Positions 9,437-17,399 of a stretch of 64,000 nt of DNA are shown in pieces. The notes beneath the pieces are model-generated. The model was not told where the DNA came from. It made no database searches and saw nothing but the letters and a program-made list of their open reading frames with translations. A program made the position numbers and the translations under genes. Numbering within the stretch: the stretch's first letter is position 1; each line of letters starts with the position of its first letter. The stretch comes from Hyphomicrobiales bacterium (GTDB taxonomy: Bacteria > Pseudomonadota > Alphaproteobacteria > Rhizobiales > Rhizobiaceae), in the NCBI GenBank assembly GCA_900466575.1, contig UBMP01000025.1, forward strand, positions 62,001 through 126,000, in the 5' to 3' direction.

Positions 9437-9637
9437 AGCACCGGAATCGCCTGCGGGCGAACAATCGGTGGGCAAGTGGCTGCGCTCACTGCACGTCATG
9501 TTGACTTGCCCCATGCCCCGGAGTAGAAGCGCGCCGCACCCCATGGAAGGCCGAAAGTATTGTCGGAATCGCTTGGATGCGAGGGCAGCTTGGAATAGAC
9601 TGTTTCTCGCAAATCAATACACAAGAAGGGTAAAACC

Positions 9638-10210
9638 ATGAGTGTGCGAGTTTCCGGAAAACATATGGAAGTCGGTGAATCGTTCCGCCAGCGGATCGAG
9701 AGCCATGTCGGAGACGCGGTGGGGAAATATTTCGACGGAGGCTATTCCGGCCAGGTAACGGTCGAAAAGTCAGGTTCGTCGCGTTATGCGGCGGATTGCA
9801 AGATTCATCTCGACACCGGCGTTGTGTTTCACGCGGCTGGCGAAGCCAACGATCCGCAGGCGGCCTATGATGCGGCGGCAGAACGGATCGAAAAGCGGCT
9901 TCGGCGCTACAAGCGCAGGCTGCGGGACCACCATGCCGGAAACGGGCAGCACACCGAAATGCCCTATTCCGTGATCGATTCGATCCCGGAAGAAGTTGAG
10001 GATGTGCCGGAAGATTATGCGCCGGCCATCATCGCAGAGAGCACGAAACGACTGAGGACCATGACTGTCGCCGGCGCCGTGATGGCGCTCGACATGACCG
10101 ACGAACCGGTTTTCGTGTTCCGCAATGCGGGTAACGAACAACTGAACATTGTCTATCGCCGCCACGACGGCAACATCGGCTGGATCGATCCGGCCGGTGT
10201 CAAGGGCTGA
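9638..10210 (+). CDS. hpf: Ribosome hibernation-promoting factor, long form
   Basis: 190 residues in two parts: an N-terminal S30AE domain that occupies the mRNA/tRNA channel of idle ribosomes (VRVSGKHMEVGESFRQRI at the start, AAERIEKRLRRYKRR near residue 90) and a C-terminal domain (MALDMTDEPVFVFRN, VYRRHDGNIGWIDP) that dimerises to form 100S particles. The length marks it as the long type. AAGAAGGG lies eight bases before the ATG. Its place between rpoN and ptsN suggests control with nutrient status; the 201-base gap after rpoN may carry its own promoter. Confidence 0.95.
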   Translation: MSVRVSGKHMEVGESFRQRIESHVGDAVGKYFDGGYSGQVTVEKSGSSRYAADCKIHLDTGVVFHAAGEANDPQAAYDAAAERIEKRLRRYKRRLRDHHAGNGQHTEMPYSVIDSIPEEVEDVPEDYAPAIIAESTKRLRTMTVAGAVMALDMTDEPVFVFRNAGNEQLNIVYRRHDGNIGWIDPAGVKG

Positions 10211-10217
10211 ACAGCCG

Positions 10218-10252
10218 GGCGGGCGCAGGTTAGGCCGCGCGCCCGCCTTCTT
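10218..10252 (+). terminator. Hairpin with T-rich tail between hpf and ptsN
   Basis: GGCGGGCGC at 10218-10226 pairs perfectly with GCGCCCGCC at 10239-10247 around a 12-base loop and is followed by TTCTTTC. It lies right after the hpf stop and 30 bases before ptsN, so it may reduce read-through into ptsN rather than end the operon. Confidence 0.55.
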
Positions 10253-10277
10253 TCAGCTTCAGAACGGGGAACATCGA

Positions 10278-10742
10278 ATGGCATTGGCAGATCTGCTGCA
10301 ACAGGATGCGATTATTCCGGCTCTGAAGGCCAATTCCAAAAAGCAACTGCTTCAGGAACTCGCGGAAAAGGCGGCCGCCGTGACGGGCCTGCCGGAGCGA
10401 GAAATCTTTGATGTCATCCTGCAGCGCGAGCGCCTCGGCTCGACCGGGGTAGGCAACGGCATTGCCATTCCCCATGGCAAGCTCAATTCCATCAAGAAGA
10501 TCGCCGGCGTGTTCGCTCGCCTTGATACGCCTGTGGCCTTCGAGGCACTGGATGACCAGCCGGTCGATCTCGTTTTCCTGCTGCTGGCGCCGGAAGGCGC
10601 GGGCGCGGATCACCTCAAGGCGCTGTCGCGCGTTGCCCGCGTGCTGCGCGATCAGGACCTCACCGCGCGCCTGCGCGCCTGCGAAACCGCCGCCGCCATC
10701 TTCGCCTGCCTCAACCAGGATGCGGGAACGAACGCGGCCTGA
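10278..10742 (+). CDS. ptsN: PTS IIA-like nitrogen-regulatory protein PtsN
   Basis: 154 residues of the EIIA-Ntr fold. His66 in GNGIAIPHGKL is the predicted phosphorylation site, receiving phosphate from NPr. In rhizobia PtsN affects potassium transport, PHB storage and ABC transporters; that is family knowledge. The ATG at 10278 follows GGGGAAC; the frame extends upstream into hpf but without conservation. Its stop overlaps the next gene's ATG by one base (TGATG). Confidence 0.95.
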   Translation: MALADLLQQDAIIPALKANSKKQLLQELAEKAAAVTGLPEREIFDVILQRERLGSTGVGNGIAIPHGKLNSIKKIAGVFARLDTPVAFEALDDQPVDLVFLLLAPEGAGADHLKALSRVARVLRDQDLTARLRACETAAAIFACLNQDAGTNAA

Positions 10743-11731
10743 TGGTTGACGCAAAACGCGCCATCGTCCGCGGATTCGGGCGCGCCTCCAGCGTTGTGAA
10801 GCTGGAAAACTTCCCGCTTCCTTCGCTGGACGACGACAAGGTGCGCATTCGGCTGACTGCGCGCGCCATCAATCCTTCCGATCTGATCACGATTTCCGGT
10901 ACCTATCCGTCGCGAACATCGTTACCCTTCGTGCCGGGTTTCGAGGCCGTTGGCATCGTCGAGCAGGTGGGCGGCAAGGTCGAGGGTCTCGAGCCGGGCA
11001 TGCGTGTCATCCCCGTCGGCACGGCGGGTGGATGGCAGGATTACAAGGACACCACGGCGGACTGGTGCCTGCGCGTCCCCGACACCCTCGGCGACGAGCA
11101 GGCGGCTCACAGTTACGTCAACCCGATGACGGCCTGGCTGATGACGCGTGAGCTTGCGAGGCTGAAAGCCGGCGACCGGATCGCTATCACGGCGGCTGGT
11201 TCCGCGATCGGCCGAATGCTGGTGACTCTCGCCAACGCGCAGGGGGTGAAGCCCTTTGCGCTGGTGCGCAGCGCCGAGTCCGAGGCCAGGCTTTGCGGGC
11301 TCGACGCCACCATTCTTGTCGACCGGCCGGATGCACCGGCGGCCCAAAGTCTTCGAGCGTGCATTGGGCCGGCCGGGCTCGATACGGTGTTCGATTGCGT
11401 CGGCGGTCCCGATGCACCGCTGCTTGCCGATTGCCTGCGGGCCAGCGGCCAGTTCATCCATTACGGTCTGCTCTCGGGAACGCGGATCCCGGCGACGCTG
11501 TGGGTCAAACGGCCCGATCTGCGCTTTCATCTCTTTCATCTCAGGCAATGGGTGCATGCCGTTCAGCGTGAGAGGCTGCATGCGGTCTATGCGGAGGTTG
11601 CCGCCGCCGTGGCGATGGGGCAGATGGCCACGCCCGTCCGGGAGCGCTACGGTCTTGCGGAGATCACCGCAGCGCTTGCGGATGCGGAAACCCTGTCCAC
11701 GCGCGGCAAGGTGCTACTTGTCGAGCCTTGA
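10742..11731 (+). CDS. MDR-family NADPH:quinone / enoyl reductase-like oxidoreductase
   Basis: 329 residues of the medium-chain dehydrogenase/reductase fold. The N-terminal GroES-like part has INPSDLITISGTYPSR and PFVPGFEAVGIVEQVG; the Rossmann part has ITAAGSAIGRML, which varies the usual GxGxxG. No zinc-ligand Cys set is visible, so this is a zinc-free reductase, closest in feel to mitochondrial 2-enoyl reductase (ETR1) relatives. The substrate is unknown. It overlaps the ptsN stop by one base, so it is probably co-transcribed. Confidence 0.85.
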   Translation: MVDAKRAIVRGFGRASSVVKLENFPLPSLDDDKVRIRLTARAINPSDLITISGTYPSRTSLPFVPGFEAVGIVEQVGGKVEGLEPGMRVIPVGTAGGWQDYKDTTADWCLRVPDTLGDEQAAHSYVNPMTAWLMTRELARLKAGDRIAITAAGSAIGRMLVTLANAQGVKPFALVRSAESEARLCGLDATILVDRPDAPAAQSLRACIGPAGLDTVFDCVGGPDAPLLADCLRASGQFIHYGLLSGTRIPATLWVKRPDLRFHLFHLRQWVHAVQRERLHAVYAEVAAAVAMGQMATPVRERYGLAEITAALADAETLSTRGKVLLVEP

Positions 11732-11746
11732 TCGGGCCCAGGAACG

Positions 11747-11770
11747 AAAACGGGCGGTCGAACCGCCCGC
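11747..11770 (-). terminator. Rho-independent terminator of grpE (possibly bidirectional)
   Basis: CGGGCGGT and ACCGCCCG at 11751-11769 form an 8-bp stem with a three-base loop. On the minus strand it is followed by TTTTCG (11745-11750), ending the grpE transcript; it lies 19 bases after the plus-strand reductase gene and could serve both. Confidence 0.75.
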
Positions 11771-11796
11771 AACTTGATGCCCTGCCGCAGACAGGC

Positions 11797-12417
11797 TTAC
11801 TTGGCTTCTTCCGTCGTCTCCGCAGCAACCACCTTCGGGCCACCCTTGGACACGCCGACCATAGCCGGGCGCAGCATGCGCTCGCCGATGACGTAACCGG
11901 CTTGAACGACCTGCAGGACCGTGTTGTTCGGAACCTCGGTGTTCGGAATTTCGAACATGGCCTGATGGAAGTTCGGGTCGAACTTCTGGCCTTCCGGCTC
12001 CAGCTTTTTCACGCCGTGACGCTCCATGGCAGCATGCATCGAACGTTCGGTCAGTTCCACGCCCTCGATGAGCGCCAGGAGGCCTGCTTCACCGGCTTCT
12101 TTCGCTTCTGCGGGAATGGCATCCAGCGCGCGGCGGAGATTGTCGGAAACGCCGAGCATATCGCGGGCAAAGCCGGCAATCGCATAGGACTTTGCGTCCT
12201 TGACGTCGCGCTCGGTCCGGCGGCGCAGATTGTCCATTTCAGCGGCCAGACGCAGGTAGCGGTCGCGCAGGTCGGCATTCTCTGTCTTCAAAACGTCAAT
12301 GGGATCCGGTTCCTGTTCCGCTGCCTGTGCGCCGGCTTCGTCATTCACGGCTTCGGCGGCTGCACCAAGGTCATTTGCAGCTTCGTCAGGTCCGTTCTTC
12401 TTCGTATCGTCGGTCAT
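11797..12417 (-). CDS. grpE: Nucleotide exchange factor GrpE
   Basis: 206 residues. GrpE releases ADP from DnaK during protein folding. An acidic, Ala-rich N-terminal tail (about 1-45) leads into a long coiled coil ([22 protein letters not shown] in pieces, [13 protein letters not shown]) and a C-terminal beta-wing with [13 protein letters not shown] and [26 protein letters not shown], the family signature. GGAGA lies about nine bases upstream of the ATG. It follows hrcA on the same strand with a 111-base gap containing a terminator-like hairpin and a heat-shock-like promoter. Confidence 0.97.
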   Translation of the reverse strand: MTDDTKKNGPDEAANDLGAAAEAVNDEAGAQAAEQEPDPIDVLKTENADLRDRYLRLAAEMDNLRRRTERDVKDAKSYAIAGFARDMLGVSDNLRRALDAIPAEAKEAGEAGLLALIEGVELTERSMHAAMERHGVKKLEPEGQKFDPNFHQAMFEIPNTEVPNNTVLQVVQAGYVIGERMLRPAMVGVSKGGPKVVAAETTEEAK

Positions 12418-12456
12418 GACGGTCTCCAGATTTGGGTTCTTAAGGGGTTGCGCCCG

Positions 12457-12485
12457 ATATCGATGTTCAGGCTCGAAAAATCAAG
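12457..12485 (-). promoter_or_regulatory. Candidate heat-shock (sigma-32 type) promoter of grpE
   Basis: On the minus strand CTTGAT at 12485-12480 is separated by 17 bases from CGATAT at 12462-12457, about 40 bases before the grpE ATG. The -35 fits the CTTGA core used by rhizobial RpoH; the -10 fits only partly. The assignment is tentative. Confidence 0.35.
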
Positions 12486-12499
12486 GCTTCAAAGCCTGG
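12475..12499 (-). terminator. Terminator-like hairpin after hrcA
   Basis: On the minus strand AGGCTT (12497-12492) and AAGCCT (12489-12484) pair around a two-base loop, followed by TGATTTTTC. It lies 30 bases after the hrcA stop. The stem is short, so partial termination is likely. It overlaps the -35 of the proposed grpE promoter. Confidence 0.45.
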
Positions 12500-12528
12500 T
12501 TGTTGACAATCTGAATGTTTGTTCGATG

Positions 12529-13623
12529 TCAGCCGGGCGAGCTCAGCTTGGAGATCAGCTGGGCGGTGTAGTCGACCATCGGCACGATCCGGGCATAGTT
12601 GAGCCGCGTCGGGCCGATGACGCCGACTGCGCCGACGATCTTCTGTTCGCTGTCGCGATAAGGCGCGACGATGAGCGAGGAGCCTGAGAGCGAGAAAAGC
12701 TTGTTTTCCGAACCGATGAAGATGCGCACCCCCGGCCCCGTTTCGGCGAGGTTCAAAAGGTCGATCAGGCTTTCCTTGCGCTCCAGATCGTCGAAGAGCA
12801 TGCGCAGCCTGTCGATATCAGCCTGATCGTCCAGACCTTCGATGAGGTTCGACTGACCGCGGACAATGAGCCTTGAGGTCTGGTCTAGCTCGCTCGTGCC
12901 GGACCAGACGGCGAGGCCGCGCTCCACGAGGTCCTGCGAGAGCGTGTCCAGTTCGGCCTGGATGGTCTTGCGGATCACTTCCGTCTGGCTGCGGATCTCC
13001 GCCAGCGTATGCCCGGAGAGATGGGCGTTGAGGAAGTTGGCGGCCTCGGTCAGCTGTGAACTCGTCGTGCCGGCCGGCAATTCGATGATGCGGTTTTCGA
13101 CCTCGTCATGCTCGCCGACCAGCACGGCCAGCGCCTTGGTCGGCCCCAGCCGCACGAATTCGACATGGCGCAAGACGGGATCGTTCTTCGTGGTGACGAC
13201 AAGACCCGCGCCACGCGACATGCCGGACAGCATCCGACTTGCCTCGCTCAACAGATTGTCCGTCTGTTGGCCGCGTTCGGCGGAGCGCATCTGCGTCTCG
13301 ATAGAGCTGCGCTCCTCAGGCGACAGATCGCCGACCTGCATGAAGGCATCCACGAAGAAGCGCAAGCCAAGCTGAGTAGGAAGACGACCGGCACTGATAT
13401 GGGGAGAATAGATGAGGCCCAGCTCTTCCAGATCACTCATCACATTGCGAACGGACGCAGGCGAAAGCGACATGGGCAGGAGGCGCGAGAGATTTCGCGA
13501 GCCGAGCGGCTCACCATTCTGCAGATAGGTTTCCACAATGCGCCGGAAAATTTCGCCGGATCGCTCATCGAGCGTGCGCCCCGTATCCAGCGTCTGACCG
13601 ATCCGTCTATCCCAACCGATCAT
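12529..13623 (-). CDS. hrcA: Heat-inducible transcription repressor HrcA
   Basis: 364 residues. HrcA represses groESL (and in some species dnaK) by binding CIRCE operators. The N-terminal winged helix (residues about 20-85) includes NEPLGSRNLSRLLPMSLSPASVRNVM in pieces: GEPLGSRNLSRLL, SPASVRNVMSDLEELG; the C-terminal HrcA domain ends with GPTRLNYARIVPMVDYTAQL. A longer open frame reaches 14253, but it overlaps the divergent rph; the ATG at 13623 with GGAGAG upstream gives the known family length. No CIRCE repeat is visible in the window. It is divergent from rph. Confidence 0.96.
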   Translation of the reverse strand: MIGWDRRIGQTLDTGRTLDERSGEIFRRIVETYLQNGEPLGSRNLSRLLPMSLSPASVRNVMSDLEELGLIYSPHISAGRLPTQLGLRFFVDAFMQVGDLSPEERSSIETQMRSAERGQQTDNLLSEASRMLSGMSRGAGLVVTTKNDPVLRHVEFVRLGPTKALAVLVGEHDEVENRIIELPAGTTSSQLTEAANFLNAHLSGHTLAEIRSQTEVIRKTIQAELDTLSQDLVERGLAVWSGTSELDQTSRLIVRGQSNLIEGLDDQADIDRLRMLFDDLERKESLIDLLNLAETGPGVRIFIGSENKLFSLSGSSLIVAPYRDSEQKIVGAVGVIGPTRLNYARIVPMVDYTAQLISKLSSPG

Positions 13624-13776
13624 GTGCTTTGCATGCTCTCCATGGTCATTTCTCGTAGAAATATAGACATCGATGGCGCGCGCGCAAACAGGATTTGAAA
13701 GCGCGAGCGCCGTTTTTCTTTGCAAAAGCCCAAGGCCGGTCTTAGAAGGCTCGAAACGATAGACAAGGAGACATCC

Positions 13777-14496
13777 ATGAGGCCTTCGGGACGCAAGACC
13801 GACCAGATGCGCAAGGTGACGTTCGAGCGCGGCGTGTCCAAGCATGCGGAAGGCTCCTGCCTCGTCAAGTTCGGCGACACGCATGTGCTGTGCACCGCGA
13901 GCCTCGAAGACAAGACGCCGCCGTGGCTGCGCAATTCCGGCAAGGGCTGGGTGACGGCCGAATACGGAATGCTGCCGCGCGCAACCGGCGACCGCATGAA
14001 GCGCGAAGCCGCCAGCGGGAAGCAGGGCGGCCGCACGCTGGAAATCCAGCGCCTCATCGGGCGCTCCTTGCGTGCAGTTGTCGATCTCGAAGCGCTGGGC
14101 GAACGCCAGATCACCGTCGACTGCGACGTCATCCAGGCGGATGGCGGCACGCGCACGGCCTCGATCACCGGCGGCTGGATCGCACTGCGCGACTGCCTGA
14201 AATGGATGGAAACGCGCGGCATGATCAAGCTGGACCGCGTCCTCAAGGATCACGTTGCGGCCATTTCCTGTGGCATCTTCGCCAACCAGCCGGTCATCGA
14301 CCTCGATTATCTGGAGGATTCCTCAGCCGAAACGGACGCCAATTTCGTCATGACGGGCGCCGGCGGTATCGTTGAAATCCAGGGCACGGCCGAAGGCAAG
14401 CCTTTCTCGGAAGAGGAATTCGCGACCTTGATGGGTCTCGCCAAGGCCGGCATCGCCGATCTCGTGACCATGCAGAAGGAAGCCGTTTCGGCTTGA
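13777..14496 (+). CDS. rph: Ribonuclease PH
   Basis: 239 residues. A phosphorolytic 3'-exoribonuclease that trims tRNA 3' ends. It begins [19 protein letters not shown] and contains [16 protein letters not shown], the RxxR region, and [24 protein letters not shown] and [21 protein letters not shown] are also typical. AAGGAG lies eight bases before the ATG. It heads a run with the VOC gene, rdgB and hemW whose gaps are 8, 3 and -1 bases, so the four are probably one transcript. Confidence 0.97.
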   Translation: MRPSGRKTDQMRKVTFERGVSKHAEGSCLVKFGDTHVLCTASLEDKTPPWLRNSGKGWVTAEYGMLPRATGDRMKREAASGKQGGRTLEIQRLIGRSLRAVVDLEALGERQITVDCDVIQADGGTRTASITGGWIALRDCLKWMETRGMIKLDRVLKDHVAAISCGIFANQPVIDLDYLEDSSAETDANFVMTGAGGIVEIQGTAEGKPFSEEEFATLMGLAKAGIADLVTMQKEAVSA

Positions 14497-14504
14497 GGAG
14501 GAGC

Positions 14505-14924
14505 ATGGCCGGCGCCGCACGCATCGAAGGGATCCTGGAAACGGCGCTCTACGCCGCCGACCTTCACGCTGCGGCGGATTTCTACGGCCGGGTTCTCGGC
14601 CTTGCCGAAATCACCCACGTCGAGGGCCGGCATATCTTCTTCCGCTGCGGACAAGGCGTTCTCCTGATCTTCAATCCGGACGCCACCGAACTGCCACCGC
14701 ATAATGCCGACCTACCGGTTCCGCCGCACGGCGCACGCGGAGCCGGCCACGCCTGCTTCCGCGTTACCGAGGAAGAGATGGACGCCATGCGCGCCCGGCT
14801 CGAAGCGGAAGGCGTGACAATCGAAGCCGATTTCCGCTGGCCGAATGGCGCGCGGTCCCTTTATTTTCGCGATCCGGCCGGCAACAGCCTGGAATGCGCC
14901 GAAGCCAGACTCTGGAACCTTTGA
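14505..14924 (+). CDS. VOC/glyoxalase-family protein
   Basis: 139 residues with two beta-alpha-beta-beta-beta units of the vicinal oxygen chelate fold. The first holds ALYAADLHAAADFYGRVLGL, the second GAGHACFRVTEEEMDAM and SLYFRDPAGNSLECAE. Likely metal ligands include the His in GHACF and the Glu in NSLECAE. The substrate is unknown. The ATG at 14505 follows AGGAGG by five bases; the frame start four codons earlier is not supported. Placement in the rph-rdgB-hemW run is conserved in rhizobia as far as I recall. Confidence 0.85.
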   Translation: MAGAARIEGILETALYAADLHAAADFYGRVLGLAEITHVEGRHIFFRCGQGVLLIFNPDATELPPHNADLPVPPHGARGAGHACFRVTEEEMDAMRARLEAEGVTIEADFRWPNGARSLYFRDPAGNSLECAEARLWNL

Positions 14925-14927
14925 ACC

Positions 14928-15572
14928 ATGCGCAAGCTCGACACCCGCACCATCGTCGTCGCCAGCCACAATGCCGGCAAGATTCGTGAAATCAACGACC
15001 TGATCGGCCCGATGGGCTTCACGGCGACGTCCGCGGCGGAACTCAATTTCGCAGTTCCCGACGAAACGGGAACGACATTCGAGGAAAACGCCGCGATCAA
15101 GGCGCTCGCCTCGGCCAAGGCCGCCGGCATTCCGGCGCTCTCGGACGACTCCGGCCTTGTGGTGGATGCGCTCGACGGCGCGCCGGGTGTCTACACCGCC
15201 GACTGGGCGGAAAAGGGCGACGGCACGCGCGACTTCCAGATGGCCATGCAGAAGGTCGAGACCGCGCTTCAGGAAAAGGGTGCGACGATCCCGGAAAAGC
15301 GGACCTGCCGCTTCGTCTCCGTGCTGTGCCTGGCCTGGCCCGACGGGCATGTGGAAATGTTCCGCGGCGAGGTCGAGGGCACGTTCGTCTGGCCGCCACG
15401 CGGCACGGCGGGCTTCGGCTATGACCCGATCTTCCAGCCGGAAGGCTATGGCGTGACGTTCGGCGAAATGTCGGCGGAAGAAAAGCATGGCTGGAAGCCC
15501 GGCGATGCGGCGGCGCTTTCGCACCGCGCCCGCGCGTTCAAGCTTTTCGTCGAAACCTGCCTCGAGGCGTGA
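14928..15572 (+). CDS. rdgB: XTP/dITP diphosphatase (non-canonical purine NTPase)
   Basis: 214 residues of the HAM1/RdgB family, which hydrolyses dITP and XTP to monophosphates and so keeps deaminated purines out of nucleic acids. The substrate loop [12 protein letters not shown] near the N-terminus, [12 protein letters not shown] with the catalytic Asp, FGYDPIF and HRARAFK near the C-terminus are all present. Starts three bases after the VOC gene; its stop overlaps the hemW ATG by one base. Confidence 0.96.
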   Translation: MRKLDTRTIVVASHNAGKIREINDLIGPMGFTATSAAELNFAVPDETGTTFEENAAIKALASAKAAGIPALSDDSGLVVDALDGAPGVYTADWAEKGDGTRDFQMAMQKVETALQEKGATIPEKRTCRFVSVLCLAWPDGHVEMFRGEVEGTFVWPPRGTAGFGYDPIFQPEGYGVTFGEMSAEEKHGWKPGDAAALSHRARAFKLFVETCLEA

Positions 15573-16756
15573 TGATGCGCGGCGCTGACGGCCAAATTCT
15601 CCCCGATACGGGCGATCCCGGCTTCGGCGTCTATCTGCATTGGCCCTTCTGCGCGGCCAAATGCCCCTATTGCGACTTCAACAGCCATGTGCGCCACCAG
15701 CCGGTGGATCAGCCACGTTTCATCGAAGCCTTCTTGAAAGAGATGGCCGCGGCACGCGAGCTAACCGGCCCGCGCACCGTCACCTCCATCTTCATCGGCG
15801 GCGGCACGCCTTCGCTCATGCAGCCGGCGACTGTCGAGGCGATCCTGAACGGCGTTGCGAGTACCTGGCATGTGCCCGCAGGCATCGAGATCACGCTGGA
15901 GGCCAACCCGTCCAGCGTCGAGGCGGAGCGTTTTCGGGGCTATCGCGCCGCCGGCGTCAACCGCGTCTCCATGGGCGTGCAGGCGCTGAACGACAAGGAC
16001 CTGAAATTCCTCGGCCGACTGCATAATGTCGAAGAGGCGCTGACGGCAATCCGACTGGCACGCGAGATCTTCCCGCGCATGTCCTTCGACCTGATCTATG
16101 CGCGCCCCGGCCAGACCGTTGAAGAGTGGAACAGGGAACTGGTCGAGGCGATCAATCTCGCCGTCGATCATCTATCGCTCTATCAATTGACGATCGAGGA
16201 AGGCACGCCCTTCTTCGGCCTTCACAAGGCGGGCAAGTTTACCGTGCCGGACGGCGACCAGTCGGCTGCGCTTTACGAGGCGACGCAGGAGATCACCGCG
16301 CGTCACGGCATGCCTGCCTATGAAGTGTCCAACCATGCAGTTCCCGGTGCTGAGAGCCGCCACAATCTCACATATTGGCGTTATGGCGACTATGCGGGTA
16401 TCGGTCCCGGCGCACATGGGCGCATCTCGCGCGGGAGCCAGAAGATCGCGACCGCCACCGAGCGGAACCCCGAGGCGTGGCTGGCGCTGGTCGAAGCCCG
16501 CGGCCATGGCATGATCGATCACGAACTTCTCGATTCGGAAGAGCAGGCCGACGAGTTGCTGCTGATGGGCTTGCGCCTGCGCGAGGGCGTGGACCTTGCC
16601 CGCTGGCAGGCTCTCTCTGGCCGTGATCCCGATCCGAAGCGCGAGCAATTGCTGCTCGACCATGGCTTTATCGAGCGGCTCGGCAATTCGCGGCTTCGCT
16701 GCACACCGTCGGGGATGCTGATTCTGGATAGCGTGGTGGCTGATCTGGCGTGCTGA
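15572..16756 (+). CDS. hemW: Radical SAM heme chaperone HemW (HemN-like)
   Basis: 394 residues. The iron-sulfur motif CxxxCxxC is Cys27, Cys31 and Cys34 in CAAKCPYCDF, and the HemW-typical HNxxYW appears as HNLTYW. FIGGGTPSLM and EANPSSVE are standard in the family. HemW carries heme to acceptor proteins and is not an oxygen-independent coproporphyrinogen oxidase, despite frequent annotation as one. A GTG at 15569 is in frame, but the ATG at 15572 sits on the rdgB stop and is preferred. It is convergent with trmO with a ten-base gap. Confidence 0.94.
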   Translation: MMRGADGQILPDTGDPGFGVYLHWPFCAAKCPYCDFNSHVRHQPVDQPRFIEAFLKEMAAARELTGPRTVTSIFIGGGTPSLMQPATVEAILNGVASTWHVPAGIEITLEANPSSVEAERFRGYRAAGVNRVSMGVQALNDKDLKFLGRLHNVEEALTAIRLAREIFPRMSFDLIYARPGQTVEEWNRELVEAINLAVDHLSLYQLTIEEGTPFFGLHKAGKFTVPDGDQSAALYEATQEITARHGMPAYEVSNHAVPGAESRHNLTYWRYGDYAGIGPGAHGRISRGSQKIATATERNPEAWLALVEARGHGMIDHELLDSEEQADELLLMGLRLREGVDLARWQALSGRDPDPKREQLLLDHGFIERLGNSRLRCTPSGMLILDSVVADLAC

Positions 16757-16766
16757 GTGGGAAGGC

Positions 16767-17291
16767 TCAGGCCTTCTGGCAATAATGCACGCTCCCAGCC
16801 TCGCTCGTCTGAAAATCACCCGGCTGCGGTGGTGCGATGGGCTTGAACAGGGTGCGATCCGGTTTCAGGTCGAGGAGCGGCGTGCCGTCGAGGCAATCGA
16901 GGCCGCGGACGAAGAGGCGGTTGCCTTCGACGTTCTCAAGCATCACGATGGATGTTCCGATGGGGTTCGGTCGGACGGGCGTGCGCAGGGAAAACGTTCC
17001 GTGCACCGTGCCATTCGAGGCCGGGCTTTGCAGCACGAGATCGCGACGCGAGCGATCGAGCCAATAGAGCACTTCCAGCCGCTCGAACTTCGCCACGCCT
17101 TCGAGCGCCCGATCCCAGGGCTCGAAGACCTCAATCACGCAGACCGGACCGTCGTGCCGGCCCTGGCGTGGAGTATCCATGCGAGACGTCCACGGTGTCG
17201 AGATACGGCCGATGAATTCCAGACCAGCATCCTGTGCAGCGGGCGGGCTGACTGCCACTTCATTCTCACGGATTTCGTTTTCGCGGACCAT
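16767..17291 (-). CDS. trmO: tRNA-Thr N6-methylation protein TrmO (TsaA family)
   Basis: 174 residues. TrmO methylates t6A37 in tRNA-Thr(GGU) using SAM. The family signature RTPVRPNPIGTSIV is visible in the middle and LDGTPLLDLKPD follows. The first 22 residues, before GLEFIGRISTPW, are variable; the frame start at 17291 is uncertain by some codons. It is convergent with hemW and lies downstream of dnaA beyond the dnaA terminator. Confidence 0.85.
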   Translation of the reverse strand: MVRENEIRENEVAVSPPAAQDAGLEFIGRISTPWTSRMDTPRQGRHDGPVCVIEVFEPWDRALEGVAKFERLEVLYWLDRSRRDLVLQSPASNGTVHGTFSLRTPVRPNPIGTSIVMLENVEGNRLFVRGLDCLDGTPLLDLKPDRTLFKPIAPPQPGDFQTSEAGSVHYCQKA

Positions 17292-17346
17292 GATCCCTCC
17301 GGCGTTATATCAGTCAGAATATAGCGCGAGATCGGGACGGGATAAA

Positions 17347-17376
17347 CGAAAAAGGCCGGCATCGCTGCCGGCCCTT
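17347..17376 (-). terminator. Rho-independent terminator of dnaA
   Basis: GGCCGGCA (17354-17361) and TGCCGGCC (17366-17373) form an 8-bp stem with a TCGC loop; on the minus strand it is followed by TTTTTCG. It lies 25 bases beyond the dnaA stop. Confidence 0.8.
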
Positions 17377-17399
17377 CTCAAATTCGATAGCTTGATCGA

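Noticed and set aside
9577-9600. Sigma-54 promoter (TGGAATAGACTG) before hpf.
   Set aside because: The GG and GC elements at the required ten-base spacing are not both present.
13624-13776. CIRCE operator between hrcA and rph.
   Set aside because: No TTAGCACTC-N9-GAGTGCTAA repeat or close variant is present.
12529-14253. Reading hrcA as a 574-residue protein.
   Set aside because: The extra N-terminal 210 residues are antisense to rph and unlike any HrcA; the ATG at 13623 gives the normal length.
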